The translations under genes were made by a program, and so were the position numbers. Positions 28,363-38,058 of a DNA stretch of 64,000 bases are shown here, in pieces. Under the pieces are notes generated by a model that worked only from the letters and a program-made list of their open reading frames with translations, had not been told where the DNA came from and did no database searches. Source of the DNA: Acidocella sp. 20-57-95 (GTDB taxonomy: Bacteria > Pseudomonadota > Alphaproteobacteria > Acetobacterales > Acetobacteraceae). The stretch spans positions 1 through 64,000 of the forward strand of contig NCAT01000006.1 of assembly GCA_002255575.1 (NCBI GenBank), written 5' to 3'. Every line of letters begins with the position of its first letter. Position 1 is the stretch's first letter.

Positions 28363-29208
28363 CTATGCTGCAACCGTTTTATAAACCTGCTCACCCAACC
28401 CCTGCACACCAACCTTCAAGCTCTGCCCGGGCTTCAAAAAGATTGGTTCTGGCTTAATGCCCAACCCCACACCGGGCGGCGTGCCGGTCGCGATAATATC
28501 GCCCGGATAAAGTGTCATGAATTGCGAAACATAGCTCACCAGCTTGGCCACCCCAAACACCATGGTCTTGGTATTGCCGTTCTGGCGGCGGATGCCGTCC
28601 ACCTCGGTCCACAGGTCCAAATTATGCGGGTCCGGTACTTCATCCTTCGTAACCAAATACGGCCCCACCGGCCCGAACGTGTCGCAGCCTTTGCCCTTAT
28701 CCCAGGTACCGGAGCGTTCCATCTGGTATTCCCGCTCGCTCACATCATTCACGGTGCAATAACCGGCGACATAATCCAGCGCCTCCACCTCGCCCACATA
28801 ACTAGCTTTGGTTCCAATCACCACGCCCAGCTCTACCTCCCAATCGGTTTTCACCGACCCGCGGGGGATTTTAATATCATCAAACGGGCCGCTGAAGGCG
28901 GATAGGGATTTAAGGAAAATAATCGGCTCTTTCGGAATCTTACCGCCCGTCTCAGCCGCATGGTCGGCATAGTTCAACCCAATGCAGACAAAATTCAGCG
29001 GCCGGGGGATCGGTGCGCCGATCCGATGCGCGGACTTCACAAAAGGTAGGGTTTGCGGGTCAAGCTTGGCCAGGGCGGCAATCCAAGCAGGGCTCAGCGC
29101 CTCACCGGTAAGCCCCACCAGCGCATCACCCAGGCTACGAACCTGGCCTTCGCCATCCAGCAGCCCCCATTGTTCCTGGCCCTCATCTCCATACCGTAAA
29201 AGCTTCAT
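28363..29208 (-). CDS. Fumarylacetoacetate hydrolase family protein
   Basis: A 281-residue FAH-family enzyme (hydrolase, isomerase or decarboxylase of 2-oxo acids). The catalytic fold is marked by CIGLNYADHAAETG, PIIFLKSLSAFSGP, the metal ligands DWEVELGVVIG, and YCTVNDVSEREYQ and GDIIATGTPPGVGLG near the C-terminus. It resembles the short ureidoglycolate lyase / 2-hydroxyhepta-diene-dioate isomerase type. The specific substrate cannot be named. It is on the minus strand, 119 bp from the divergent YciI gene. Confidence 0.88.
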   Translation of the reverse strand: MKLLRYGDEGQEQWGLLDGEGQVRSLGDALVGLTGEALSPAWIAALAKLDPQTLPFVKSAHRIGAPIPRPLNFVCIGLNYADHAAETGGKIPKEPIIFLKSLSAFSGPFDDIKIPRGSVKTDWEVELGVVIGTKASYVGEVEALDYVAGYCTVNDVSEREYQMERSGTWDKGKGCDTFGPVGPYLVTKDEVPDPHNLDLWTEVDGIRRQNGNTKTMVFGVAKLVSYVSQFMTLYPGDIIATGTPPGVGLGIKPEPIFLKPGQSLKVGVQGLGEQVYKTVAA

Positions 29209-29327
29209 TTTAAAAGTTCCTGATTTTCATTCACGCAACTGGCTCAAAGCTGGGTGGCGTGTTGCCCCGTATCCAACTTCGCCAATCAGACTAAACCTGT
29301 TTCTGCCATTGGAAAGTTTCAAGCAAG

Positions 29328-29618
29328 ATGCCGCTATTTGCTGTTCATGCGCTCGACCACCCTGACCACCTGCCCAGAAGGTTGCAGCACTATGCGGAAC
29401 ACCGGTCATTTGTGGAAACAGCCAACGCGCTAGGTGTGAATGTCGTTATGTCCGGCCCGCTGCAAAGTGATGATGGCGGGGTCATGATAGGGTCGCTATT
29501 CCTCATCGAGGCCGAAAATTCTGCGCAAGTCCGGCAGTTTATCGAGGCCGATCCATTCTCAGTGAACAAGGTCTGGGACCAGGTAAGCGTCACCCGCTTC
29601 CACCGGCGCCGCGGATAA
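29328..29618 (+). CDS. YciI family protein
   Basis: A 96-residue YciI-like protein with the ferredoxin-like fold of this family. The N-terminus MPLFAVHALDHPDHLPRRLQ and the conserved His-Asp region around RRLQHYAEHRSFVETA, then GSLFLIEAENSAQVRQFIEADPF, are diagnostic. Some members are dehalogenase- or lactonase-like but the general function is unknown. It is a single-gene unit, followed at once by a strong terminator. Confidence 0.85.
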   Translation: MPLFAVHALDHPDHLPRRLQHYAEHRSFVETANALGVNVVMSGPLQSDDGGVMIGSLFLIEAENSAQVRQFIEADPFSVNKVWDQVSVTRFHRRRG

Positions 29619-29623
29619 AAAAA

Positions 29624-29664
29624 GGCCGGTCTTTTGACCGGCCACACCATTTGGTGTCTTTTTT
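29624..29664 (+). terminator. Rho-independent terminator after the YciI gene
   Basis: GGCCGGTC-TTTT-GACCGGCC forms an 8-bp GC-rich stem. Immediately after it a second small inverted repeat (ACACCA..TGGTGT) is followed by six consecutive T. This ends the YciI transcript. Confidence 0.85.
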
Positions 29665-29872
29665 AGAAGCTCCCTAAACTTGGCGGCAAGAACCTCGGTT
29701 CATCAAATCTTCACAAACCGACGGCAACCACTGGCGGGTTTGTGGCGGAAAAATGGCAATCACGCAAGCGTGTGTTCGCAAAAAAATCGCGTTTTGGGAG
29801 CTAAAATTTCAATACAGCCATAGGTTACGGATTTTTTATTCCGTTTCAGCCGTAATTTTTAGTTATATACCA

Positions 29873-30505
29873 TCACAACCTAAACTTAACATGTATTTCT
29901 TGGGCCAAAGCTTGCAATTCCAGGGCAGCCGGCGAGGTGGGACTCGCCTCTGTCACCCCCAACCCATCGGCAAAGGCATTTGAATAGCCCGCCCGGTTAC
30001 CTAGCGACGTGCCAAACAACAAAATGCCACGGGCAGCAATCTCCGCCTCCATCCGTTTGCGCAACCGCGAAGCTGCCGGTGCCCGGTTAAACACCAATGC
30101 AACCGGCCGCTTTTCCTCAGCCGCCAGTTTCAGCGTGCCCTCCGCCGCCCACAAATCAGGCGGGGCAGGGTTTAAGGGGATCAGCACCAGATCAGCACTG
30201 CGAATCGCCCGCCTGGCATCGGTGTCAATCACGGGCGGCGTATCAATCAGCACCAGATCATAAGCGGCCTTCAACTTGTCCAGCTCAGTGCTCATCCGCC
30301 AGCCGGACGCTGCATGAACATCCAAATTATGTTTTGCCTTGACCGTGCTGGCTCGTAATTTACCCCAGATCGTCAAGCTACCCTGCGGGTCGATGTCGAG
30401 CACCGCGACTTTAAGGCTTTCAGCAAACACCACGGCAAGCTGTGCCGTGAGCATGGTTTTCCCCGCACCACCTTTTTGCTGAGCGACCGCAATTACCTTA
30501 CCCAT
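29873..30505 (-). CDS. Orphan ParA/MinD-family ATPase
   Basis: A 210-residue deviant-Walker ATPase. The Walker A loop is AQQKGGAGKTMLTAQLAV with the signature lysine; Walker A' reads AVLDIDPQGSLTIW; the B strand is LVLIDTPPVI. There is no ParB or parS nearby and no MinC/MinE, so it is not the chromosomal segregation pair. Small ParA-like proteins of this size (MipZ- or PpfA-like) position chemoreceptors, polar complexes or carboxysomes. GGAG lies 10 nt before the ATG. It diverges from nnr by 63 bp. Cargo is unknown. Confidence 0.85.
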   Translation of the reverse strand: MGKVIAVAQQKGGAGKTMLTAQLAVVFAESLKVAVLDIDPQGSLTIWGKLRASTVKAKHNLDVHAASGWRMSTELDKLKAAYDLVLIDTPPVIDTDARRAIRSADLVLIPLNPAPPDLWAAEGTLKLAAEEKRPVALVFNRAPAASRLRKRMEAEIAARGILLFGTSLGNRAGYSNAFADGLGVTEASPTSPAALELQALAQEIHVKFRL

Positions 30506-30568
30506 GCTTATATTCTCCGATTCGATGTTGATTAGGCGTCAGACCGCAGGTTGTGCCAAGTTTTTTCT

Positions 30569-31879
30569 ATGCACGAACTCCTGACCCCAGCGGAAATGTC
30601 GAAAGCTGACCAATTGGCCGGCGATGGCGAAACACTGATGCAAGCTGCCGGGCGTGCCGTGGCGCGCGCGGTCATGCGCCATTACCCGCCCTGCCGTGTC
30701 GCGGTGCTCACCGGCCCCGGCAATAATGGCGGCGATGGCCGGGTTGCGGCCCGCTATCTGGAACAGCAAGGCTGGTCAGTCGCCATATTGCCCTTCGCTA
30801 CCGCCAGCATCGAAGCGGTTGCCAAAGCTGATCTGGTCATTGATGCAATCTTCGGTGCCGGGCTATCGCGCGACATTGCCCCTCCCATCGCGACCCTTTT
30901 ACAAGCCGCCAAACGAATTGTTGCGATCGACACCCCCAGCGGCGTTGATGGTGCCACCGGCGCCATTCGTGGTTACGCAGCACAAGCCGAACTCACCATA
31001 ACCTTCTTCCGCCTCAAACCCGGCCACCTGCTCTACCCTGGGCGCGGCCTGTGCGGTGAAACCAGCCTGGCCGACATCGGCCTGCCCGCCAGCGTGCTCA
31101 ACCAAATCAAGCCACAAACCTGGCAAAACAACCCATCGCTCTGGTCCCTGCCCAGCCGCAGCGCCACCGGCCATAAATATAGCCACGGCGATGTCACGGT
31201 ACTTTGCGGCACCATGCCGGGGGCCGCCCGCCTGGCCTGTGCCGCTGCCCGCCGCGCCGGCGCCGGCATGGTAACATTGCACACCGACACATATTTCATC
31301 CCCCCCGAAGCCGGGCTCATTGTCTCAGCCGCCCCGCTTGAAACCCTTATCGCTGACCCGCGCCGCCGCGTATGGGTGTGCGGACCCGGCCTCGGCATCA
31401 AACAAGCCACCATCAAACTCGCCGCCCTCATCGCCGCCCAAAAGCAAATTATCGCCGATGCCGACGCGCTGACCGCCTGCACCGATGAAACTGAAAAACT
31501 ACGCGGCACCACTGTCATCACGCCGCATCTGGGCGAATTCACCCGAGTCTTCGGCCCACCCGGCCCCGACAAGCTGGCCGCCGTCCGTGCCGCCGCCCGG
31601 ATCACCAACGCCGTCACCATCCTCAAAGGCCCCGACACAATCATCGCCGCCCCCGACGGCCGCGCCGCGATTAACGCCAATGCTCCACCCTATCTCGCCA
31701 CCGGCGGTACCGGCGATATCCTCGCCGGCATCATCGCCGCCCTTCTCGCGCAAAATATGCCCGCTTTCGAGGCCACTTGCGCCGCCGTCTGGTACCACGG
31801 CCAAGCCGCCAGCCTGGCCGGCCCCGGCATGATTGCCGAAGACCTGCCCGGCCACCTTGCGCGGGTTATGCGTGCGTAA
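30569..31879 (+). CDS. nnr: Bifunctional NAD(P)H-hydrate epimerase / ADP-dependent NAD(P)H-hydrate dehydratase
   Basis: A fusion of about 436 residues that repairs hydrated NAD(P)H. The N-terminal YjeF_N epimerase part has AAGRAVARAV, GPGNNGGDGRVAARYL, VIDAIFGAGLSRDI and DTPSGVDGATG. The C-terminal ribokinase-like dehydratase part has HKYSHGDVTVLCGT, CGPGLGIK, DADALTA, TPHLGEFTRVFG and the nucleotide-site ATGGTGDILAGIIAALLAQ. The ATG at 30569 was chosen over an upstream TTG because the N-terminus MHELLTPAEMSKAD matches the family. The gene ends 43 bp before the convergent tolB. Confidence 0.93.
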   Translation: MHELLTPAEMSKADQLAGDGETLMQAAGRAVARAVMRHYPPCRVAVLTGPGNNGGDGRVAARYLEQQGWSVAILPFATASIEAVAKADLVIDAIFGAGLSRDIAPPIATLLQAAKRIVAIDTPSGVDGATGAIRGYAAQAELTITFFRLKPGHLLYPGRGLCGETSLADIGLPASVLNQIKPQTWQNNPSLWSLPSRSATGHKYSHGDVTVLCGTMPGAARLACAAARRAGAGMVTLHTDTYFIPPEAGLIVSAAPLETLIADPRRRVWVCGPGLGIKQATIKLAALIAAQKQIIADADALTACTDETEKLRGTTVITPHLGEFTRVFGPPGPDKLAAVRAAARITNAVTILKGPDTIIAAPDGRAAINANAPPYLATGGTGDILAGIIAALLAQNMPAFEATCAAVWYHGQAASLAGPGMIAEDLPGHLARVMRA

Positions 31880-31922
31880 ATAAGCCCGGGGGGCTCTGTC
31901 CGCGGCCCTACTTAACTTCCAG

Positions 31923-33314
31923 CTACGCCAACAATGGTGACCATGAGGGGTCAGACGCATTGGTGGGGGTATCGACCAGGCGTTCATTGAAGCCATCGAT
32001 GCCGATGGTCACCAAGCGGGAATCGTGGCCGGAGATGCTGGGGGTTTGGCGGTAGAACATAATCACGCGGCCGTTCGGGCAGAAGGTTGCCCCTTCGACC
32101 AGGAAGCCTTGGCTGAGGATGCGCTCGCCGGAGCCATCTGGCTGCATCACACCGATTGAAAAGCCGCCGGAGCCCCAGCGTGTATAAGCGATGAGGTCGC
32201 CGCGCGGTGACCAGACGGGTTCAGCGTACTGGCCGTTACCAAAGCTGATGCGTTTTACGCCCGAGCCGTCAGCATTCATCACGAAAAGCTGCTGGTTGCC
32301 GTCACGGTCGGAGTTAAAGACAATCTGCGACCCGTCCGGCGAGTAGCTGGGGGTAACGTTGATAGATGAATAATCAGTGAGTGGCTGTGCCCCACCACCA
32401 GTGGCAGCCACCTTCACCAAAGCCGCGCCACTGCCGCGCGAGACCGACATCAGTAGTGAGTTGCCATCCGGCGAAAATTTCGGCCCGATGGTCATTTCAC
32501 CAAAGCTGCCGACCAAGGATTGGCGTCCGGTCTGCAGGTCAAATAGATACACCCGTGGCTGGTTGTTCTGGAAGCTGACAAACGCCAATTGCTGGCGGGT
32601 TGGGTTGAATTGCGGGGACAGCGCCATGGCCGCGCCACTGGTGAGAAACTGATTATTCGCACCATCATAATCCATCACAGCCAGGCGGCGAACCGGGCTG
32701 GTCACGGGCCCGGCCTCCGAGATGTAAGCCACGCGAGAGTCAAAATAGCCGTTTTCACCGATCAACTGCTTGTACACCACGTCTGCGATAATATGAGCGA
32801 TCCGGCGCCAGTTTTCCGGCGTAGTGGTGTAGGCGGTACCCTGTACCTGTTGTTGCTGGGTGATGCTCCACAGCCGGAATTCCACCCGCAACTGGCCGCC
32901 CCCGGCATCCGCCACATCGCCGGTAATCAGCGCCGCCGCTCCTAAAATATTCCAGTTCTGCCAAACCGGCACCCCGTTTACGATAGAATTGGGTACGAAG
33001 CTGGACGGGTCGATCGGGCGGAACAAACCCGAATGCCCCAGATCATCGCTGATCACCTGGGTGATTTGCGCCCCGATACCCGAAGGCGCGCCGGTTGGAT
33101 CACCGATTACAGGGATCGCAATGGGGATCGGCGCGTTTGACGCGTGCGAGACATTGATGGCCGGACCATTATCCGCGCTGCCGGACGGTGCCGGTCCACC
33201 GCCCCCCCCCAGGACCGACTGTGCCTGGGCCAGGCTGGGCAGCATCAGCCCGGCGGCCCCGGTGCCAAGCAGGCCACGGCGGGAGAGCGAGAGCAAGCGT
33301 TGGGTCATGTTCAT
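31923..33314 (-). CDS. tolB: Tol-Pal system periplasmic beta-propeller TolB
   Basis: A 463-residue TolB. It links the inner-membrane TolQRA motor to peptidoglycan-bound Pal during envelope constriction. The N-terminus carries [26 protein letters not shown] signal sequence, with a twin-arginine-like pair, so Tat export is possible. The amino-terminal domain follows ([20 protein letters not shown]), then the propeller with repeated blades: [46 protein letters not shown]. The ATG at 33314 has GAGG 7 nt upstream; an earlier in-frame start would overlap tolA. tolB is the last gene of the unit, and no pal follows. Confidence 0.95.
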   Translation of the reverse strand: MNMTQRLLSLSRRGLLGTGAAGLMLPSLAQAQSVLGGGGGPAPSGSADNGPAINVSHASNAPIPIAIPVIGDPTGAPSGIGAQITQVISDDLGHSGLFRPIDPSSFVPNSIVNGVPVWQNWNILGAAALITGDVADAGGGQLRVEFRLWSITQQQQVQGTAYTTTPENWRRIAHIIADVVYKQLIGENGYFDSRVAYISEAGPVTSPVRRLAVMDYDGANNQFLTSGAAMALSPQFNPTRQQLAFVSFQNNQPRVYLFDLQTGRQSLVGSFGEMTIGPKFSPDGNSLLMSVSRGSGAALVKVAATGGGAQPLTDYSSINVTPSYSPDGSQIVFNSDRDGNQQLFVMNADGSGVKRISFGNGQYAEPVWSPRGDLIAYTRWGSGGFSIGVMQPDGSGERILSQGFLVEGATFCPNGRVIMFYRQTPSISGHDSRLVTIGIDGFNERLVDTPTNASDPSWSPLLA

Positions 33315-33333
33315 GCGAATACCTCTGGCTAGG

Positions 33334-34293
33334 TTACGGGCTGAAATTGAAAATAAAGGTTTGGTTTTTGCCAAGCATATATGATGGCAAAGGCAAGGTT
33401 GCGCATTGCACGTTCATGACAGCGCTGATAGCGCGTTGCGCGTAGGCTGCGTAAATGGGGTCGCTCATGCGCGATTGGTCCTGTTCGGCAATTTGCGCGT
33501 TACGGACCGTGCCGGTGCCATCGGTTTGCACCAACAAATGCACACTGAACGTGGAAACCCCAGGCGCCCCAGCATCGATGTTCCAACACGGCCGCACATG
33601 CTCGCCAATCGCACCACGGTCAGCGCCGGAGAGCCTGGAATTGGCGGTGCTGTTCGGGCTGCCGCCGCCATTCGGCGCGCCACCTTGGTCGGGGTTATAT
33701 TTGGCCGTCGGCGGGGTGTCCTGCTTTTGCAGGGCCTCCAGCTTTTCCAGCGTGTTCAGCACAGATTGACTGAGCGGTGCCGGATTTTTCGTTATCTGCG
33801 GCTGATGCGTCGGGCTCTGTGCCGGGGCTGGTGGCTGCACCGCCGGCGGCAGAGGGATCTTTGGTTGCACCATCGTCGAGGTGGTTTTCTGCGGCGGTGG
33901 CGGCGGCGGTGGCGGCGGCGCTTGCGCCGCATCCGGGCTTTCGGTCGGCGGTGGTGGCGGTGGCGCTGGTGCCGGCGGGGTCGGCAGCTTTGGCGTGGTC
34001 TCAGGTGCAGGTGGTGGCGGTGGCGGTGGCGGCGGCGGGGCAACAATTGGCTGCGGCTTTGGTTGCTTTTCGGCCATATTGGCGTTGCTGACTGTCGGCG
34101 TATCCGCCGGCGCTGCCACCTTCCCCGGTGCTTTGGCTTGCTGCGGCTGGGCGGGGCCAACAAAATCCACGCTCACCTCATCATCCGCCGCCGTATCCAA
34201 CGGCTTGGTCGGCAGCACGATCAACGCCGCTGCAATCAGGAGCGCGTGAATCGCGAAGGAGATCATGGCGCTGCGGCGCATAGCCCTATCCAT
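33334..34293 (-). CDS. tolA: TolA: cell envelope integrity protein with proline-rich linker
   Basis: A 319-residue TolA. One N-terminal membrane segment ([17 protein letters not shown]) anchors it. Residues about 85-170 are an extreme proline-rich linker with several runs of six to ten prolines, in place of the long helical domain of enterobacterial TolA. The C-terminal domain (residues about 225-319: [39 protein letters not shown]) is the TolA/TonB-type fold with two cysteines that may pair. Gaps of 20 bp to tolR and 19 bp to tolB show one operon. Base composition in the linker is strongly GC-skewed because of proline codons. Confidence 0.9.
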   Translation of the reverse strand: MDRAMRRSAMISFAIHALLIAAALIVLPTKPLDTAADDEVSVDFVGPAQPQQAKAPGKVAAPADTPTVSNANMAEKQPKPQPIVAPPPPPPPPPPAPETTPKLPTPPAPAPPPPPPTESPDAAQAPPPPPPPPPQKTTSTMVQPKIPLPPAVQPPAPAQSPTHQPQITKNPAPLSQSVLNTLEKLEALQKQDTPPTAKYNPDQGGAPNGGGSPNSTANSRLSGADRGAIGEHVRPCWNIDAGAPGVSTFSVHLLVQTDGTGTVRNAQIAEQDQSRMSDPIYAAYAQRAISAVMNVQCATLPLPSYMLGKNQTFIFNFSP

Positions 34294-34313
34294 AATATGC
34301 AGCTTCCGTCAGC

Positions 34314-34769
34314 CTATTTTCCCGAGGCAGGCGGCGGTGCAGAACCTGGCTGCTGCGCCAGCAATGCCACTTTGGTAAAGCCGCCCTGCGTGATGGTCGC
34401 CATCACTTGCAGCATGTCACCATACGGCACAGCCTGATCGCCCCGCACGAAAATCCGCTGGTCCTGATTATTCTTTGAAATCTGCTGCAGAGTCGCAACC
34501 AGGTTATCAATTTGAACCTGCGAATTCTGCAGGAAAATCTGGTTCTGCGCATTCACAGTAATGGTAATCGGCGTAGAATCAGAATTGACCGGCTTGGCAT
34601 TGGCCTGCGGCAAATTCACATTCACGCCAGAGGTGATCATAGGGGCCGTGATCATGAACACGATCAGCAGCACCAGCATCACGTCCACCAAGGGTGTAAC
34701 GTTGATTTCCGCCATCGGCCGGTAGCGGCCCCGGCCTTTGCCTTTGCCGCCAATCATGCCGCCGGCCAT
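34314..34769 (-). CDS. tolR: TolR (ExbD/TolR-family proton channel subunit)
   Basis: A 151-residue ExbD/TolR protein. It has a short cytoplasmic N-terminus, the family motif INVTPLVDVMLVLLIVFMI with the proton-carrying aspartate in the single membrane segment, and a periplasmic domain with VRGDQAVPYGDMLQVMATI. It acts with TolQ as the proton-driven motor that energises TolA. Its ATG follows the tolQ stop without any gap (TAA-ATG). Confidence 0.95.
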   Translation of the reverse strand: MAGGMIGGKGKGRGRYRPMAEINVTPLVDVMLVLLIVFMITAPMITSGVNVNLPQANAKPVNSDSTPITITVNAQNQIFLQNSQVQIDNLVATLQQISKNNQDQRIFVRGDQAVPYGDMLQVMATITQGGFTKVALLAQQPGSAPPPASGK

Positions 34770-35486
34770 TTAAGCCTTCTCCTCGGTTTGGCGGGAGAGA
34801 ATGGCGCTGAATTCGGTGCCAAACCCCTCCAGCCTGTCGGCAAAGCGCGACAGCCGGTTGCTGATCGAATTATAGGCCAGCACCGCCGGAATAGCGGCTA
34901 CCAAGCCGATGGCGGTGGCGAATAACGCTTCAGCAATGCCGGGGGCCACCACTGCAAGGTCGGTATTATGCATCGCGGCAATTGCCGAGAATGAATGCAT
35001 AATGCCCCAAACGGTACCGAACAAACCAATAAAGGGCGCGGTCGAGCCTACCGAAGCCAGAAAGATCATATGCTGTTCCAGCCGTTCCATCTCACGGGTG
35101 AGGGTAACATTCATCGCCCGGTCCACCCGTTCACGCACGGCGGTGCGGCCAATATCAACACCGGCAATCCGCACCGTGCGGCGCCATTCGGCCATTGCGG
35201 CGCCAAAAATTGCCGCCATCGGGTGGGTGGGGTCAGCGCCTTCACGATCATACAAATCATCTAAGCTGCCACCGGACCAGAAATGGTCCTCGAACTGGTT
35301 GGCATCCTTGGTCACGCGCTTGAGCGTGATGGTTTTTTCAATGATGATCGCCCAGACCCAGACACTGGCCAACAGCAAAATAAGCATCACCAGCTTCACC
35401 ACAATGTCGGCTTCGAGGAACAAGCCCCAGAGCGACAGATTTGCTGAAGGCGCAGCCATTGCTGCCGTACTAACCGCCTGATCCAC
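34770..35486 (-). CDS. tolQ: TolQ (MotA/TolQ/ExbB-family proton channel subunit)
   Basis: A 238-residue TolQ with three membrane segments: one near residues 20-45 (VKLVMLILLLASVWVWAII), and two in the conserved block FLASVGSTAPFIGLFGTVWGIMHSF and VAPGIAEALFATAIGLVAAIPAVLAYN. The GTG at 35486 was chosen because a strong GAGGAAGGGG site lies 7 nt upstream. The open frame extends far into ybgC but without signals. It follows ybgC by 22 bp. Confidence 0.95.
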   Translation of the reverse strand: MDQAVSTAAMAAPSANLSLWGLFLEADIVVKLVMLILLLASVWVWAIIIEKTITLKRVTKDANQFEDHFWSGGSLDDLYDREGADPTHPMAAIFGAAMAEWRRTVRIAGVDIGRTAVRERVDRAMNVTLTREMERLEQHMIFLASVGSTAPFIGLFGTVWGIMHSFSAIAAMHNTDLAVVAPGIAEALFATAIGLVAAIPAVLAYNSISNRLSRFADRLEGFGTEFSAILSRQTEEKA

Positions 35487-35508
35487 TAAAAAACCCCTTC
35501 CTCTATCT

Positions 35509-35919
35509 CTATTCGAGCCCAGCCCGCAGGCCAGCCAACGATTCTGCCGGAATCCGTGCGGCCCGCCCAGTATCACGGCTGACGCAGCCAAGCGACACCT
35601 CAAGCACGCCCAGAGAGTCGTTGTCTCGCCAAAATTCCTGACGAAGTTGTAAGGAAGCGCCACTTATTGTGAGAATAAATGTCTTCACCATAATCTCGTC
35701 ATCCAGCCGTGCCGGGCGCTGATAGACCAGATTGATGCGGTGCACCACAAACATGCGGCCATGCTGGGCGATCATCTCGGAATGGGGCACGCCCAGTGCG
35801 CGCATGGCTTCGGTGCGGGCGCGTTCGGCAAAGCGCAGATAATTGGCGTAATACACAATGCCGCCGGCATCGGTGTCCTCGATGTAAATGCGAAGCTTGA
35901 AGATAAACGGGCTGCTCAT
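35509..35919 (-). CDS. ybgC: Tol-Pal-associated acyl-CoA thioesterase YbgC
   Basis: A 136-residue hotdog-fold thioesterase of the 4-hydroxybenzoyl-CoA thioesterase type. The active-site region is [28 protein letters not shown] with the catalytic aspartate in EDTDAGG. It is the standard first gene of tol operons and hydrolyses acyl-CoA; its link to the Tol complex is still debated. Its start overlaps the end of ruvB by 4 bp, joining the ruv and tol blocks. Confidence 0.93.
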   Translation of the reverse strand: MSSPFIFKLRIYIEDTDAGGIVYYANYLRFAERARTEAMRALGVPHSEMIAQHGRMFVVHRINLVYQRPARLDDEIMVKTFILTISGASLQLRQEFWRDNDSLGVLEVSLGCVSRDTGRAARIPAESLAGLRAGLE

Positions 35920-36959
35920 TCGACATCGCCTAATAAGTCCCCTTGAGAGGGGCTTTTTTGTGGCGGCTTCAGGCCGAGATGCCTCCAGCCAGGGTCGCCC
36001 AACATCCGCCCGCGGCTGGTGCGGACCAGAAACCCTTCCTGGATCAAATATGGCTCGACCACGTCTTCCAGCGTATCCCGCGCTTCCGCCAGAGCCGCCG
36101 CCAGCGTTTCAACGCCAACAGGGCCGCCACCGTGATGCTCCGCCAGACGCTTCAAATAGCGCCGGTCCATGGCATCCAACCCTTGCTGGTCCACATCTAG
36201 CTTCGTGAGCGCGGCGTCCGCTTCCTTGGCGCCAATCACCTCGGTTCCCGCCACCAGAGCAAAATCCCGAATCCGGCGCGTCAGCCGCCCGGCAATACGC
36301 GGCGTGCCACGCGCCCGGCGCGCGATCTCCGTGGCCCCTTCATGGGTCAGGTTCATAGCCAACTTACCCGCCAACCGCGCGACGATTTTGGTGAGCTCGG
36401 CGGTGGTGTAAAATACTAACCTAAGCGGAATCCCAAACCGATCCCGCAACGGTGTGGCAAGCAAACCCGAGCGCGTGGTGGCGCCAACCAGGGTGAAAGG
36501 CGGCAAATCAATCCGCACCGTGCGGGCGCCAGGGCCTTCGCCGATGATCAGATCAAGCTGGAAATCCTCCATCGCCGGATACAAAATTTCCTCAATCGCG
36601 GGCTGCAGGCGATGAATTTCATCGATGAACAGCACATCCTTAGGGTTCAAATTAGTCAAAATGGCGGCCAGATCACCAGATTTTTGAATCACCGGGCCCG
36701 AGGTCGCACGGAACCCCACCCCCATTTCGCGCGCCACAATCTGCGCCAGCGTGGTTTTACCCAACCCCGGCGGGCCGTGCAGCAACACATGGTCCAACGC
36801 CTCGCCGCGTGATTTTGCGGCGGCAACAAATACTTTCAAATTCTCGCGGCTGGCCTGCTGGCCGGTGAAATCATCGAGCGACTCCGGGCGCAGCGAGGCT
36901 TCGGCATTATCGTCCCAGGATTTTTCGCCGGATAGAATCCGGTCGTCCGCACCACTCAT
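35916..36959 (-). CDS. ruvB: Holliday junction branch migration helicase RuvB
   Basis: A 347-residue AAA+ motor that drives branch migration with RuvA. Walker A is [16 protein letters not shown]; Walker [16 protein letters not shown]; sensor 1 [18 protein letters not shown] with the arginine finger region; and the winged-helix C-terminus contains [14 protein letters not shown] and [14 protein letters not shown]. RuvB sits after ruvA with a 4-bp overlap. All three ruv genes are intact. Confidence 0.97.
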   Translation of the reverse strand: MSGADDRILSGEKSWDDNAEASLRPESLDDFTGQQASRENLKVFVAAAKSRGEALDHVLLHGPPGLGKTTLAQIVAREMGVGFRATSGPVIQKSGDLAAILTNLNPKDVLFIDEIHRLQPAIEEILYPAMEDFQLDLIIGEGPGARTVRIDLPPFTLVGATTRSGLLATPLRDRFGIPLRLVFYTTAELTKIVARLAGKLAMNLTHEGATEIARRARGTPRIAGRLTRRIRDFALVAGTEVIGAKEADAALTKLDVDQQGLDAMDRRYLKRLAEHHGGGPVGVETLAAALAEARDTLEDVVEPYLIQEGFLVRTSRGRMLGDPGWRHLGLKPPQKSPSQGDLLGDVE

Positions 36960-37564
36960 TTCGCCAATGCCTTCAATCCAGCCCGGATTAGCACATCAAG
37001 CGGTGCGTCATCCCCCAGCTCAGCGACCGAACGCGCCAACGCCGCTTCCGCTTCCGCCCGCCGGTAGCCAAGATTCTGCAAGGCCGAGAGCGCATCCGCC
37101 GCGTTACTGGCCGCCGGCAACGACGCGCTAAACACGATCCCTGCCCCACCGCCACCCGGCATCGCAACCGCCTTCTCGCGCAATTCTGAGAGCAGCCGCA
37201 CCGCAAGCTTCGGCCCCACACCAGGAGATTTCGTCAGCGCCGCCCGATCCCCCGTCGCAATGGCCGCAATTAACTGGTCGGGCGAAAGCGCTGAGAGTAA
37301 GCCCAACGCCACCTTCGCGCCCACGCCCTGCACGGTGGTCAATAACCGAAACCAATCACGCTCGGCACTGTTACTGAACCCGTAGAGAGAAATCGCATCT
37401 TCCCGAACCTGCGTTTCAATCAACAGAGACGCTATGGCAGGCGGGTTCGGTAAAGCCGCCAAAGTGCGGCCGGAACAAAACACCAAATAGCCCACACCAT
37501 TGACATCAATGATGCATTTGCCGTCTTCAATCGCATCGATAACGCCACGCAGCTTTGCAATCAT
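36956..37564 (-). CDS. ruvA: Holliday junction DNA-binding protein RuvA
   Basis: A 202-residue RuvA. The N-terminal OB domain begins [20 protein letters not shown]. Two helix-hairpin-helix elements are visible as [19 protein letters not shown] and [20 protein letters not shown] flexible linker is followed by the RuvB-binding domain ending [11 protein letters not shown]. The ATG at 37564 overlaps the ruvC stop (ATGA) and fits the family start better than a longer open frame reaching 37612. Confidence 0.96.
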   Translation of the reverse strand: MIAKLRGVIDAIEDGKCIIDVNGVGYLVFCSGRTLAALPNPPAIASLLIETQVREDAISLYGFSNSAERDWFRLLTTVQGVGAKVALGLLSALSPDQLIAAIATGDRAALTKSPGVGPKLAVRLLSELREKAVAMPGGGGAGIVFSASLPAASNAADALSALQNLGYRRAEAEAALARSVAELGDDAPLDVLIRAGLKALAK

Positions 37565-38058
37565 GCCGGCTGCTTCCACTGGCTCAGGCTGGCCCGCCGG
37601 TGGGCATGGCAAATCGCCACCGCCAGCGCATCCGCCGCATCCGCGCGCTTCAAGGTGGCACCAGGCAGCAGCCTGCGCACCATCAGCCCCACCTGGGTTT
37701 TATCGGCATTACCGGTGCCCACCACCGATAATTTCACTGTCTTGGCGCCATATTCAAATACCGGAATCCCCCGCCGCGCTGGTGCCAGCAATACCACGCC
37801 ACGCGCATAACCCAGCTTCAGCGTTGCGGTGGCATCCCGGTTCACATAGGTCTCCTCAACCGCCGCTTCATCGGGCTGGAAGTTTTCCAGCAATATCGCC
37901 AGCGCGTCATCCAAAGCCTTCAAGCGCAACGGCACATTTTCAGTCGCATCGGTTGCAATCACCCCGTCGGCCACATGCCGCAGCCGGTTGCCGTCGGACT
38001 CCACAATCCCCCACCCGGTAAACCGCAAGCCCGGATCAAGGCCCAGCAAACGCACCAT
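37561..38058 (-). CDS. ruvC: Crossover junction endodeoxyribonuclease RuvC
   Basis: A 165-residue Holliday junction resolvase. The acidic catalytic residues are placed in [36 protein letters not shown] and KRADAADALAVAICHAH. Length and motifs are canonical. Its ATG shares one base with the yebC stop and its stop overlaps ruvA, so yebC-ruvC-ruvA-ruvB form a coupled unit. Confidence 0.96.
   Translation of the reverse strand: MVRLLGLDPGLRFTGWGIVESDGNRLRHVADGVIATDATENVPLRLKALDDALAILLENFQPDEAAVEETYVNRDATATLKLGYARGVVLLAPARRGIPVFEYGAKTVKLSVVGTGNADKTQVGLMVRRLLPGATLKRADAADALAVAICHAHRRASLSQWKQPA

Noticed and set aside
29753..29983. Short plus-strand open frame between the YciI gene and parA
   Set aside because: Its 3' half is antisense to parA and its 5' half is AT-rich spacer after a terminator; no supporting signals.
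33800..34080. Possible tandem repeat or CRISPR-like array in tolA
   Set aside because: The periodicity comes from CCG/CCA proline codons; repeat units are not regular and there are no spacers.
33406..34437. Long Arg- and Gly-rich open frames on the plus strand opposite tolA
   Set aside because: They are the reverse reading of the proline-codon runs of TolA, low in complexity, and tolA itself is well supported.
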